Positions 16,883 to 25,924 of a stretch of 64,000 nucleotides of DNA are shown in pieces. The translations under genes and the position numbers were made by a program. The DNA is from Chthonomonas calidirosea (lineage in GTDB: Bacteria; Armatimonadota; Fimbriimonadia; Fimbriimonadales; Fimbriimonadaceae), in the NCBI GenBank assembly GCA_945882415.1, contig CAMCWC010000002.1, positions 248,001 through 312,000 on the forward strand. Direction: 5' to 3'. The notes under the pieces were generated by a model that ran no database searches, had not been told where the DNA came from, and worked only from the letters and a program-made list of their open reading frames with translations. Every line of letters begins with the position of its first letter. The stretch's first letter is position 1.

Positions 16883-17866
16883 TTAGACGAGCTTCTTGAG
16901 TGCCGCTTCGATTTGGTCTCGCGACGGCTCCAAAAATGGAGCCAAGGCAAGGTGTTGGCCGAGAGTTTCAAGCGGTTCGTCGGTCGCGAAGCCGGGTTCG
17001 TCGGTTGCCAGTTCGAGCACGAGTCCTTCGACACTGCGGAAGTAGATCGACCGGAACCAGTGGCGGTCGACCGGGCCGCTGTGGCCGATGCGGTTCTCGG
17101 TGAGCCAAGTCAGAAACTGATCGTAGGTTGCGTAATCGGTGATGCGGAAAGCGACGTGATGGATGCCCCCATGCCCGAGGTAGCCGCGAGACCGGGCGCG
17201 GTCGTGAATCACATGCACTTGGCGGCCGGGCTGGCCATCGCCGGCCACCAGCACGGTCGTTTCTCGCCCTTCTCGTGAATAGGTCCCCGAGATGCGGAAG
17301 CCGAGGGTGTTTTGGAGCATCGCAAGCGTCTTCTCTGGCTCGCTGAGCGCGAACGCGACGGCGAAAACACCACGGATTTGGTGCGGAGCAGGCACGGGAC
17401 TCTCCGGCCAATCGGAACCGCCGCGAGGCGAGTTGCCGTCGGCGACGATCTCCAGCTGAACGCCATCGGGGTCTTGGAAAGCGATGGCGGCGTAGCCGTT
17501 CCGGTCGAGGCCATCTCTCACGTTTAGCCCTAGTCCCCGCAATCGCTCAGCCCACCAGGCGACGGATGCTTCATCGACCACGCGGAGCATCAGGATGTCG
17601 ATGGTATCGCTGCCGGGTCGGTTTGGCGCGGTGGTCGGCCAGTCGAAGAAGGTGACCTCGGTCCCTGGCGAACCTTCGTAGTCGCCGTAGAAGAGGTGGT
17701 AATCGCTCGGCGAGTCTTGGTTGACCGACTTCTTGACGAGACGCATGCCGAGGGTCTTGGTCCAGAAGTCGTAGTTGCGCTGAATGTCCTTCGAAACCAG
17801 CGTTACGTGGTGGATTCCGGTCACGGCGATGGGGGGTGCTTTCGTTTCGGTGCTCATAACTCTCAC
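16883..17866 (-). CDS. Ring-cleaving dioxygenase, MhqO-like (VOC fold)
   Basis: A 327-residue protein with two vicinal-oxygen-chelate modules, similar to MhqO/MhqA-type hydroquinone dioxygenases. Module 1 has GIHHVTLVSKDIQRNYDFW and GVQLEIVAD; module 2 has GGIHHVAFRI and a GLVLELATDEPGF element typical of the family, giving His/His/Glu metal ligands. Likely role: opening quinone or hydroquinone rings as detoxification. GTG at 17866 (with AAAAAGG upstream) or ATG at 17857 may be the start. Upstream lies a TATAAT box inside a long dyad. No MarR-type regulator gene is adjacent. Confidence 0.88.
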   Translation of the reverse strand: MRVMSTETKAPPIAVTGIHHVTLVSKDIQRNYDFWTKTLGMRLVKKSVNQDSPSDYHLFYGDYEGSPGTEVTFFDWPTTAPNRPGSDTIDILMLRVVDEASVAWWAERLRGLGLNVRDGLDRNGYAAIAFQDPDGVQLEIVADGNSPRGGSDWPESPVPAPHQIRGVFAVAFALSEPEKTLAMLQNTLGFRISGTYSREGRETTVLVAGDGQPGRQVHVIHDRARSRGYLGHGGIHHVAFRITDYATYDQFLTWLTENRIGHSGPVDRHWFRSIYFRSVEGLVLELATDEPGFATDEPLETLGQHLALAPFLEPSRDQIEAALKKLV

Positions 17867-17876
17867 GCAGCCTTTT

Positions 17877-17909
17877 TAGTTGCTATGACAATTATACGCA
17901 TTTCAACTA
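17877..17909. promoter_or_regulatory. Promoter box and dyad upstream of the MhqO-like gene
   Basis: TAGTTG (17877-17882) and CAACTA (17904-17909) are inverted repeats framing an inner partial dyad ATGAC...GCAT, and the minus-strand box TATAAT (17896-17891) lies at the centre. The form suits a MarR-type repressor site over the -10 element. The outer arm coincides with the stop codon of the upstream gene. Confidence 0.4.
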
Positions 17910-19022
17910 CTTTTGGTTCCCGGGAATCACTGCGGTCGCTCCGAAGCCTTCGGCGAGGTATCCAATCTGCTTTAGCTTCAGGTCAACGAGATAGATTCGA
18001 CCGTCCTTCTCGGCGATGCACCAGCCATCCGGGAGCTGAATCAGATTGCCCCATCGCCATTGAAAGAACGGCGACTCGAGTCCAAATGAAAAGCTTTCGC
18101 CGGTTTGTTGATCGGTGATCTCGAAATCGTATCCTGGCCACAAAAATGAAGACACCTTAAAGCTAGGCAGTTTTGAGTGCTCCAGAGACCTTGAAGGGCC
18201 CATTGCGTACAACCCAGGCGCTTGCAAGCCGTTGACCTCCCTAGTGCGCTCCAATGTCGCTTTGGGATCGAAGCCTTTCATGAGGACGGGAGAATCTGAT
18301 GGAGTCGTCGAAAGAAACTTGAGGTACCGCATACCAGTCGGCGAAGTTACAACTGCCAATGCTTGAGGTGAATTAAGCTTTTCTGAGGGCTTTAGACGCG
18401 GCCATTTCGGGTCCCGATAGTCATCAATCTCCAACTTTCCCTTTGATGGATCGAACGGCTCCATTTTGAACCGGGTCACGGTCGTACCATCCGGCCTGAC
18501 GTACCAAAGATCGAACGTCGGCATCGGTCGAGTCATCTTCATCCAGATCGTCCGAGACCTTAAGTTAAGTGCACCGCCGTAGCGTCCGGTGGCGCCGGCG
18601 ATCATGATGAGGCAGATGTAGCTGGCAAGGTTGATCCAAACGCTCGCGCGCCAGGGGTGTACCTTGAGACCAATTCGGCGAGACAGGATAGAAAGCACGC
18701 CGGCTTCTATGATTGCCGAGAGTAGGAATGTGTAAATCCAGGCAACCACGAGGGTCGGTAACGCGGCCCGAATGGGATCAATCAAAGAGAGCCGCTGCCA
18801 AAGGCCGGTGAGCCAAGGAAGACAAACGAAGCCAATGCCCGCGGTCAGGAAATTCGCGCCGAGCATGATGCCAAAGGAGGCTTCCGGTCGGCAGCCAAAC
18901 TTGCGATCAAGGATGGTTGACTCAACCCAGGCAATGATGACGTTGCCGATGGTGAGCACGAATACGCTGCTCCAAATGAATGGCGTGCCGGCGTTTGCGA
19001 GGAGGACCGGGACTAGCTCCAA
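17907..19022 (-). CDS. Unknown membrane protein with large extracytoplasmic C-terminal part
   Basis: A 371-residue protein that I do not recognise. Four or five membrane helices occupy roughly residues 5-160, then a soluble region of about 200 residues, rich in Pro, Ser and aromatic residues, ends in a propeller-like stretch (DGWCIAEKDGRIYLVDLKLKQIGYLAEGF region). Its ATG directly follows the stop of a lipoprotein gene, so the two form an operon. Its stop lies inside the dyad that precedes the MhqO-like gene. No catalytic motif is visible. Confidence 0.6.
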   Translation of the reverse strand: MELVPVLLANAGTPFIWSSVFVLTIGNVIIAWVESTILDRKFGCRPEASFGIMLGANFLTAGIGFVCLPWLTGLWQRLSLIDPIRAALPTLVVAWIYTFLLSAIIEAGVLSILSRRIGLKVHPWRASVWINLASYICLIMIAGATGRYGGALNLRSRTIWMKMTRPMPTFDLWYVRPDGTTVTRFKMEPFDPSKGKLEIDDYRDPKWPRLKPSEKLNSPQALAVVTSPTGMRYLKFLSTTPSDSPVLMKGFDPKATLERTREVNGLQAPGLYAMGPSRSLEHSKLPSFKVSSFLWPGYDFEITDQQTGESFSFGLESPFFQWRWGNLIQLPDGWCIAEKDGRIYLVDLKLKQIGYLAEGFGATAVIPGNQK

Positions 19023-19337
19023 TTACGGATCCTGTTCAATAAGTACGACGGAATCCCAGGGAATAAAAATGGGCTTGCCGAGCGAACCGGACCGACCCCG
19101 GTTCTCCACCATCACCCCAAAGTCGGTGACCTTTATCAGCGGACCGTAGACCTGGATCGTTGTAAGCGAATCATCCCTGCTGCCACTTGGAAGAACCGTG
19201 CTGGAACCTTGAATATCCCGTCGGATCAGCACAGTAACTCGCTGCCCAATCAAAGAATCGGCCCCAGTTTTTGATGACCCCTGGCAACCGAGCAAAACTA
19301 CGCTCAAAAGCAAAAGCATCACGACCTTGGCCCTCAT
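19023..19337 (-). CDS. Small lipoprotein
   Basis: A 104-residue protein with a clear lipobox (VVLLGC, Cys18) after a hydrophobic signal, then a small beta-rich domain. Unknown function. It is directly followed, without a gap, by the gene for an unknown membrane protein and probably works with it. The ATG is six bases after TAGAAT on the minus strand, and that box overlaps the -10-like box of the divergent Atl/MGMT-like gene. Confidence 0.65.
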   Translation of the reverse strand: MRAKVVMLLLLSVVLLGCQGSSKTGADSLIGQRVTVLIRRDIQGSSTVLPSGSRDDSLTTIQVYGPLIKVTDFGVMVENRGRSGSLGKPIFIPWDSVVLIEQDP

Positions 19338-19343
19338 GCGCCC

Positions 19344-19353
19344 ATTCTATACT
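19344..19353. promoter_or_regulatory. Overlapping divergent -10-like boxes
   Basis: Minus strand TAGAAT (19349-19344) is six bases before the lipoprotein ATG; plus strand TATACT (19348-19353) is ten bases before the ATG at 19364. The two overlap by two bases in a 26-bp gap, so RNA polymerase cannot occupy both at once. Confidence 0.5.
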
Positions 19354-19363
19354 GACTTCTGCC

Positions 19364-19762
19364 ATGGCGCGGAAAACATTGCAAGAAAAATTCGATGCGC
19401 GAAAAGACGCTGAAATCGTGATCTTGGAGAAGCCGATGTCTGGCATGCCGGCCGGCAGCAAACTTCTGATCTCCACCCCCGCCGAGATTGATGCTTGGGT
19501 TCGAGCGGTGCCAGTCGGGGAAACCCGGTCCGTGGCACAACTGAGAGAGGAACTCGCAAAGAAGCATGGGGCCGATGGCACGTGCGCGCTGACGACCGGG
19601 ATTTTCCTTGGAGTGGTTGCGGAACGCGCTTTAGAGCAGCTGGCAGCGGGCGCGTCGGATATCGCTCCGTTCTGGCGGGTCGTTGAACCACAATCGCCTC
19701 TCGCGAAAAAGCTACCGAACGGCCCCGAGTTCATTCAATCTCGTCGATCAGCTGAGTCCTAG
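19364..19762 (+). CDS. Atl/MGMT-like DNA-binding protein, no alkyltransfer motif
   Basis: A 132-residue protein matching the MGMT-family small proteins related to alkyltransferase-like Atl1: a central VPVGETRSVAQLREELAKKHG helix-turn-helix region followed by CALTTGIFLGVVAERALE and FWRVVEP. The PCHR active-site motif of true alkyltransferases is absent (CALTTG in its place), so alkyl removal is not expected; recognising damaged DNA is possible by analogy with Atl proteins, but untested for this subgroup. Divergent from a lipoprotein gene with a very short gap. Confidence 0.72.
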   Translation: MARKTLQEKFDARKDAEIVILEKPMSGMPAGSKLLISTPAEIDAWVRAVPVGETRSVAQLREELAKKHGADGTCALTTGIFLGVVAERALEQLAAGASDIAPFWRVVEPQSPLAKKLPNGPEFIQSRRSAES

Positions 19763-19818
19763 TAGTCCCAGCAGGCCGAGATTGAGCCTGGCTATCGGCT
19801 AATCTATGGCCAACTCGT

Positions 19819-22800
19819 ATGACCCCGTTCACCGTTCTGCTTGCCCTGAGTTCCCCTCAGTCTTTTAATCCTGGTCCGAATCCGATGATCCTGCGCGATC
19901 CGGCGGTGAACGCGACGACGATCGTTTTCCAGTTCGCGGGTGACCTTTGGAAGGTTCCGCGCGCCGGTGGCGCGGCAGTCCGCCTCACGAGCGCACCGGG
20001 GACAGAAAGCATGCCGAAGTTCTCCCCCGACGGAACGACGATTGCGTTCTCTGGTCAATACGACGGCAACACCGACGTGTTCACGGTTCCTGTTGACGGC
20101 GGAACCCCGAAGCGACTCACCGCCCACCCGGCAGCAGATGAAGTGAACGGCTGGACACCCGACGGAAAGAGCGTTCTGTTCGTTTCCAGCATGGCTTCGG
20201 AGAACGCTTACACTCGGTTGTTCAAGGTGAGCTCGGGCGGCGGCGTTCCGGCGCAACTACCGTTTCCGGCGGTCGACGAAGGCTCGCTGAGCCCAGATGG
20301 CGCGCAACTCGCATACATCCCAAATCCGAAATGGCAAGCCGCGTGGAAGCGGTATCGCGGCGGACAGGCCGGGCCAGTTTGGATCGGCAACCTCTCCGAC
20401 TCGAAGATTAAGACGATTCCTTGGAAGGGCACCGGCGACGAGAATCCGATGTGGGTCGGCGATTCGATCTACTACCTCTCGGACCCGAAAGGCGAGATGA
20501 CCCTGCACCGCTACGACACCAAGAGCGGAAAGACCAACGAGGAGATTGCGCCGAACGGATCCGACATTAAGAATGCCTCGGCTGGTCCGGGAGTGATCGC
20601 TTACGAAGAGTTCGGTTCAATCTGGCTATACGACGTAGCTAAGAAGTCGGCTACGCGAGTACCGATCACGATTGATGCAGACTTCCCCGAGATTCGATCT
20701 AAGTACGTGGACCTTGGCGATAGAATCCAGGGCGTTGACATCTCTCCGACCGGACAGCGAATCGTCGCAGATTCCCGAGGATTCATCTTCACTTCTCCGG
20801 CGAGCAAGGGCGATGCAAAGGTTCTGCATTCCGAGCCCGGCATTCAGCGCCGAAATCCGGCATGGTCGCCAGACGGCCGAACGATTGCCTACTTTACGGA
20901 CCAGAACGACAAGGAAGAACTGGCCCTCTATGACACGACGACGGGCAAAGATCGCATTCTCAGTATCGGCGCCGGTCAGGGCAGCTTCGGAAACATCGCC
21001 TGGTCCCCAGACAGCAAAAAGCTGATCTATAGCGATTTCTCGCTAGGACTCTGGGTTCTTGACATTGCCAGCGGAATCAGCACCCGCATCGACTCCCTTT
21101 TACGTCGCGGACGCGTTGGATTCGAGTATTCGTGGTCGCCCGATAGCAAGTGGATTGCTTACACCCGAGACATTGAGAGCACGTTCGGTGCGCTGTTCTT
21201 CTATAGCCTTGAATCGGGCAAGATGACGCAAGTAACAGACGGGCTTGCCGACGTTTCGAGCCCCGTGTTTGACCGCAGTGGCAAGTACGTGTACTTCTTG
21301 GCATCGACAGATGTTGGACTCGGCGGTGACAATCAGGACATCGCTTCCTATGCTTCGGCGAACGTCACGCAAAACGTATATTGCCTGGTTCTCAAGAAAG
21401 GTGTGCCGAACCCATTGGCGCCGGAGAGCGACGAAGAGAAAGTCGCACCAACCGAGGCACCGAAGACACCAGAATCAAAGCCGGCTGAGAGCAAGCCTGC
21501 GACCTCGCTCATCGATCTCGAAGGTCTTGAGTCGCGAATCATTACGCTTCCACATCCGAAGCAGCCATACGGTGGATTAGCCGCCGGAACGCCGGGCTCC
21601 GTGCTCGCGATTGCGTTGCCCGTCCGCCCAAGCGCGATTGATGCTCCGCGAGGAACGAGCAGCCTCATTCGGTTCGCTTTCGCCGATCGTCGCCCGACGG
21701 TGATTGTCACCGGAATTGGTGGGATCAACGTTACTCCCGACGGCAGCAAGGCGCTTATTCAGGGCCAGGGTGGATTGAGCATCATTCCGACCAGCGCTCC
21801 CGCAGCCCCAGGACAAGGCGCAATTTCGATCAGTGCTCAGGTCAAGATTGATCCTGCGACAGAATGGCGCCGGATGTTCTTCTCCGCTATTCGGCAACAG
21901 AAGATTCGCTTCTACGACCCGAAGGTTCACGGAGTCGATCTCGATGCGCTCGGCAAGCGGTACGAGCCGTTTCTTGCGAACCTGAAGTCGCGATCTGACC
22001 TTAACTATCTCTTCACCGAGATATTCGGCGAGATCAGCGTTGGGCACATGTTCATCGGCGGCGGCGACATTCCGGGTACGCGTGGGATTCCGGGCGGATT
22101 GCTTGGCGCGGATTACACCTTCGACAAGGGCCGTTACAAGCTGGCGCGCATCTTTGATGGCGAGCGCTGGAATCCGAACCTGTATGCCCCGCTGGCTCAG
22201 CCAGGCGTGGATGCCAAAGTTGGCGAGTATGTGCTCGCAATTGACGGCGAAGAGCTGACGGAAGTCATGGACTTGTACGTTGCGCTGGAAGGCAAAGCGG
22301 GCAAGCAGGTGAAGCTCAAGCTAGGACCAAATGCAGACGGTACGGACTCGCGAGAAGTGATTGTCCTCCCGATTGCCAACGAGGGCCAGCTTCGAAACCG
22401 AGCGTGGACGGAAGGCAACCGCAAGCGCGTGGAAGCCGCTACCGGGGGCAAAGTCGGGTACGTACACGTGCCAGATACGAATGTAGGCGGCTGGCGAGAG
22501 TTCGTGCGCTACTACTACTCGCAGACCGGAAAGGACGCGATGATCATCGACGAACGGCACAACGGCGGCGGCGCGATTGCCGACTTCTTGGTTCGAGAGA
22601 TGCTCAAGCCGATCGTCTCGGGTTCGAGAACGCGCTACGGAAAGGACTACAACATTCCGGTGATGGGCGTGTTCGGACCGAAGGTGATGATTGCCAACGA
22701 AATGGCAGGATCAGGCGGAGACATCTTCCCGCACCTCTTCCGGTTCCATAAGGTCGGACCGATCATCGGCAAGAAAACCTGGGGCGCAATGATTAGCAAC

Positions 22801-23070
22801 TACGGGTTCAACCTGGTGGATGGCGGACGCATAAGCTCGCCGGACGACGCGATGTACAACCCAGATGGAACTTGGATGATTGAGAACCGCGGAACTCCGC
22901 CAGATATGGAGGTGGAACTTGATCCATTCCTTTGGCGACAAGGCAAGGATGCCCAGCTTGAAGTGGCTATCGCCGAGATTCAAAAGCTGATGGCCAAGAA
23001 TCCAGTCAAGCCGCTGAAGCGACCGGACTACCCAAGCATTCCACCGTTCAAATCGACCGGCGGAAGATAA
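19819..23070 (+). CDS. Tricorn protease homologue (S41 family)
   Basis: A 1083-residue peptidase with the full Tricorn architecture: a TolB-like six-bladed propeller (about 30-310, repeats such as FSPDGTTIAFSG), a second propeller (about 310-660), a helical bundle with RMFFSAIRQQKIRF (about 690-770), a PDZ domain (about 775-870) and the S41 catalytic core with DERHNGGG and nucleophile S965 in EMAGSGGD. Tricorn processes peptides from larger proteases. The N-terminus is short and hydrophobic, so location inside or outside the cytoplasm is uncertain. The gene is single and convergent with the VanZ gene, three bases apart. Confidence 0.94.
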   Translation: MTPFTVLLALSSPQSFNPGPNPMILRDPAVNATTIVFQFAGDLWKVPRAGGAAVRLTSAPGTESMPKFSPDGTTIAFSGQYDGNTDVFTVPVDGGTPKRLTAHPAADEVNGWTPDGKSVLFVSSMASENAYTRLFKVSSGGGVPAQLPFPAVDEGSLSPDGAQLAYIPNPKWQAAWKRYRGGQAGPVWIGNLSDSKIKTIPWKGTGDENPMWVGDSIYYLSDPKGEMTLHRYDTKSGKTNEEIAPNGSDIKNASAGPGVIAYEEFGSIWLYDVAKKSATRVPITIDADFPEIRSKYVDLGDRIQGVDISPTGQRIVADSRGFIFTSPASKGDAKVLHSEPGIQRRNPAWSPDGRTIAYFTDQNDKEELALYDTTTGKDRILSIGAGQGSFGNIAWSPDSKKLIYSDFSLGLWVLDIASGISTRIDSLLRRGRVGFEYSWSPDSKWIAYTRDIESTFGALFFYSLESGKMTQVTDGLADVSSPVFDRSGKYVYFLASTDVGLGGDNQDIASYASANVTQNVYCLVLKKGVPNPLAPESDEEKVAPTEAPKTPESKPAESKPATSLIDLEGLESRIITLPHPKQPYGGLAAGTPGSVLAIALPVRPSAIDAPRGTSSLIRFAFADRRPTVIVTGIGGINVTPDGSKALIQGQGGLSIIPTSAPAAPGQGAISISAQVKIDPATEWRRMFFSAIRQQKIRFYDPKVHGVDLDALGKRYEPFLANLKSRSDLNYLFTEIFGEISVGHMFIGGGDIPGTRGIPGGLLGADYTFDKGRYKLARIFDGERWNPNLYAPLAQPGVDAKVGEYVLAIDGEELTEVMDLYVALEGKAGKQVKLKLGPNADGTDSREVIVLPIANEGQLRNRAWTEGNRKRVEAATGGKVGYVHVPDTNVGGWREFVRYYYSQTGKDAMIIDERHNGGGAIADFLVREMLKPIVSGSRTRYGKDYNIPVMGVFGPKVMIANEMAGSGGDIFPHLFRFHKVGPIIGKKTWGAMISNYGFNLVDGGRISSPDDAMYNPDGTWMIENRGTPPDMEVELDPFLWRQGKDAQLEVAIAEIQKLMAKNPVKPLKRPDYPSIPPFKSTGGR

Positions 23071-23073
23071 CCG

Positions 23074-23589
23074 TTAAAGCCCCGTTTGGCTGGCTCGACC
23101 GAGGTTGAGTTGGCCAAACGGGAACATCGCGAACACGTAGATGAGGCCAACGACGCCTAGGGCGATGAGCACTTTTTGGAGTCGAGTTAGCTTCGAGCCA
23201 TTCTCTGAGAGATACGCCGCGACGAGGATTCCGACGAGGTCGAGGCAGACGTCGCTGAGGCGACCGCCGCGACCCGGAATGTAGGTTTGGTGAATCTCGT
23301 CGGAGACCGCGATCAGAGCCGCTATCGCGATCGGCGGCCAGATCGATTTCTTAAACGCCAGACGCAACAGCAGGAAGAGGGCCGCGAACTCGGCGACGTG
23401 CCAGCCCTTGACGACGAACCACCAGATTTGCAGCCAAAACTGCTTGAAGCCCTCGGCCGGGACTCGCCCACCAGAAATCCAAGCCACGGCCTGACTCAAC
23501 TCCGCTACCGTAACCAGCCCGTTCGAGGTCAAGAAGATGAGCCCGAACCAGACGGCAACGACAATCCACGGAGACTTCAGTCGGGCCAT
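23074..23589 (-). CDS. VanZ-family membrane protein
   Basis: A 171-residue membrane protein with the VanZ pattern: KGWHVAEFAALFLLLRL, then VSDEIHQTYIPGRGGRLSDVCLDLVG, with four or five helices. VanZ-like proteins are linked to low-level teicoplanin resistance and surface polymers, but the activity is not established. The ATG follows the stop of the secreted alpha/beta-hydrolase gene by six bases, with CAAGG as a weak ribosome binding site, so they are one transcript. Confidence 0.88.
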   Translation of the reverse strand: MARLKSPWIVVAVWFGLIFLTSNGLVTVAELSQAVAWISGGRVPAEGFKQFWLQIWWFVVKGWHVAEFAALFLLLRLAFKKSIWPPIAIAALIAVSDEIHQTYIPGRGGRLSDVCLDLVGILVAAYLSENGSKLTRLQKVLIALGVVGLIYVFAMFPFGQLNLGRASQTGL

Positions 23590-23595
23590 CGCGGG

Positions 23596-25839
23596 TTACC
23601 TTGCGGCGGCCGGGGAGCCGTAGAAGCCAGCGCGCAGGAAGCCCTCGGCGTCAATCAGCGTCCAGTCCGGATAACTCACGCCCGAGGTGAAGATCGGCAG
23701 TCGGTCCGTTCGGCGCATTGCCTTAAGGTCCGTACCGCCGATTCCGACCGCGCCATCCCAATGAATGAGCGTTGAAACCCCAGGTCCAAAGCGGAAGTTC
23801 TGGAACTCACCGTAGTTTCCGCGAACCACCACGGCTTTCGACAGCTTCGACTTCCAGACGGCGTTGGTATCGGCGTTGCCGTAAACCATCAAGCTGCGGC
23901 CGGAGGTGTTTTGCTTGTCCGTGAGAATATCGACCGCCCCATTGCCGCGGACGTACCACGTTTCGGCATCAAATCTCGCTTTATTCGCCGCCCACTCCCG
24001 CTCTTCCGCGGATCCTTTTGTGCCGACGACGAGGGCGAAGCGGTCGGTGAGCATCTCTTTGAGCGGCCCAACGGGGGACTTAACGGTGCCTTCGCGCCAC
24101 TTGCCTTCCGCGTTGACGAGGGTTGCCAAGTGCTTCTTGCCGACCATTTTCGGGCTAATCAACACGGCCTGTCCATCAAGGACCACGGACCCAAGTTCGT
24201 CATCCGTTTCGAAAGTGAGCGACAGCACGTTGGTTGTCTTGCCGATAACGGTGTTGCCTTCTTTCGTAAGCACGATTCGGCTCGGCTGAAGCGGTTCGAT
24301 TTGGGTGTTGATACTTGCCCACCAAGCACGACCGGAGATGCGCGGATTTGGCGTGGTGAAGTCGATCTTGTTTGGTGCGACGGTGAGCTGTCGTCGGCGC
24401 ATCATGTCGAAGAGCGGTGGATAATCCACGCTTTCTCCACCGAACCAGTGGGAGCCACCGGGTTTTTCGCCGTATCCAAGATCGGGGTGTCCCATCTTTT
24501 CTAGCTCAGCTTTCATGGTTCGGGCCTGGGCAACGGGAACGGTCTCGTCGGCATCGCCGTGCCAAATATAAACCGCTTGGGCTGAGGTGTTGGTGAGGCG
24601 GGCCAAAGTGTCGTAGTTCGTCATGCTGCGGCGAACCAGGCTCTGCACCGGATTTGGATCGCGAGGGGTCCAGCCGCCCGCGTAGGTCCAGAACGAGACC
24701 CAACTCGCGCACGGCGCGATGCTGGCGAAGGTGTCGGGATATAGCGTGCCTAGCGCCCAGGTGCCGTGTCCGCCCATCGAGTGGCCAGTTAGGTGGACTT
24801 TGAGTGGATCGTGCAAGATGGATTTCTTGGCTTCGGCAAGGACCTCAAGCGCATCGAGGCGGCCCCAGTCTTCCCAGTCGAAGCCAAACGGTCGTCGGTT
24901 GGTGGGGCAGACGATGGTGATATCGTCCTTTGATCCGTAGGCATCGGCTTGACCGATGGCTTCGACCGATGCGCCGTGGACGCTGATCACGAGGAGGTTC
25001 GACTTCGATGGCTTCTGGGCGGGGTTAACGGCGTAATACTGCACGCTGCCGTCGATTTGGCTGATGAAGGTGCGCTTGTGGGTCTGCTTCTCCGTTCGCA
25101 ATCGGATCGGGACGGTGGTCTCGTCGAGAACTTTGCTTCCTTGGGTCAGCTTGACGGCGCAAGCGGCCGTCTCACCGGCGATCGTGCGCGGCATGGTTAG
25201 GGTGACCGGCACTTTGCGGATGGTTTCGGCGGGGATCGTTGGGATTGCCTTGCCGTTGATCTTCAGGCCCGTTAAAGGCAGTTTGGTGGAGTTTCGCACC
25301 ACGATTCCCGCGAGGATTGGACCCTTGTCGGTTGGAAGTTGGTCCGGCAACGTCGCGTCTCGGATGTCGAGCTCAACCGGTCTCACGACGGGCTTCACCT
25401 CAAACTTTAGGCGCCCTCGCCCGACTTGGAACAGCAGTTCGTTTTTGCCCTTCTTCACCGCAATGGGCAGCGTGAGCCAGCCCCACGAGTACGGGTCGCC
25501 CGCACGGGGTGCGCCGTTCACATACACCATGCTGTGCCCGGAAGCTTCAAGAAGGACGGTTCCATCGGCAGATGCTTCGAACGGAACGTACACGTAGCCG
25601 CCGGAGAGTGGTCTGCCGGAATAGACGCCGTCCTTCGGCTCGATCGCCGTCCAATCGGTCCCGAGGATCGGCGAAACCCAGGTGCCATCAACGATGGATT
25701 CCAGCACCGGATCGGTCGGGAGCGGAGTGCGCCCTCCGGACGCAAACGGTCCACGGGCGAGCGCTGGTTTGAGTTCGATTTCTTGAGCCGAAACGACGCC
25801 ACAAACCAGGACGAGAGCGAACACGGAAAGCCTACGCAC
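23596..25839 (-). CDS. Secreted alpha/beta-hydrolase (prolyl-oligopeptidase-like)
   Basis: A secreted protein of 747 residues. The signal peptide is residues 1-18 if the GTG at 25839 is used; a TTG 19 codons upstream gives an unusually long leader. A beta-sandwich N-terminal part with DWTAIEPKDGVYSGRP and a CBM-like SGHSMVYVNG region is followed by the hydrolase fold: nucleophile Ser in LTGHSMGGHGTW, Asp in WHGDADETVPV and His in KPGGSHWFGG. The C-terminal 250 residues are beta-rich with unknown role. Peptidase or esterase activity is inferred. TATCTT is six bases before the GTG. Confidence 0.85.
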   Translation of the reverse strand: MRRLSVFALVLVCGVVSAQEIELKPALARGPFASGGRTPLPTDPVLESIVDGTWVSPILGTDWTAIEPKDGVYSGRPLSGGYVYVPFEASADGTVLLEASGHSMVYVNGAPRAGDPYSWGWLTLPIAVKKGKNELLFQVGRGRLKFEVKPVVRPVELDIRDATLPDQLPTDKGPILAGIVVRNSTKLPLTGLKINGKAIPTIPAETIRKVPVTLTMPRTIAGETAACAVKLTQGSKVLDETTVPIRLRTEKQTHKRTFISQIDGSVQYYAVNPAQKPSKSNLLVISVHGASVEAIGQADAYGSKDDITIVCPTNRRPFGFDWEDWGRLDALEVLAEAKKSILHDPLKVHLTGHSMGGHGTWALGTLYPDTFASIAPCASWVSFWTYAGGWTPRDPNPVQSLVRRSMTNYDTLARLTNTSAQAVYIWHGDADETVPVAQARTMKAELEKMGHPDLGYGEKPGGSHWFGGESVDYPPLFDMMRRRQLTVAPNKIDFTTPNPRISGRAWWASINTQIEPLQPSRIVLTKEGNTVIGKTTNVLSLTFETDDELGSVVLDGQAVLISPKMVGKKHLATLVNAEGKWREGTVKSPVGPLKEMLTDRFALVVGTKGSAEEREWAANKARFDAETWYVRGNGAVDILTDKQNTSGRSLMVYGNADTNAVWKSKLSKAVVVRGNYGEFQNFRFGPGVSTLIHWDGAVGIGGTDLKAMRRTDRLPIFTSGVSYPDWTLIDAEGFLRAGFYGSPAAAR

Positions 25840-25845
25840 GGAATC

Positions 25846-25851
25846 AAGATA
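25846..25851 (-). promoter_or_regulatory. -10-like hexamer of the secreted hydrolase gene
   Basis: TATCTT on the minus strand, six bases before the GTG at 25839; this is the main reason for choosing that start over the TTG at 25896. Confidence 0.4.
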
Positions 25852-25889
25852 GCAGAGCGATCCGATCTTTTGGGGACGAAAATGTGAAC

Positions 25890-25918
25890 TTGACAAAGTC
25901 CGGGCGCTGGCCCAAACT
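25890..25918 (+). promoter_or_regulatory. Promoter of the Gfo/Idh/MocA-SDR operon
   Basis: A consensus -35 TTGACA (25890-25895) and a -10-like CAAACT (25913-25918) are 17 bases apart. The GTG start follows the -10 by six bases, so transcription should begin at or next to the start codon. Confidence 0.55.
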
Positions 25919-25924
25919 CATGCG

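Noticed and set aside
19364-19762. Active O6-alkylguanine-DNA alkyltransferase
   Set aside because: The PCHR active-site motif is missing.
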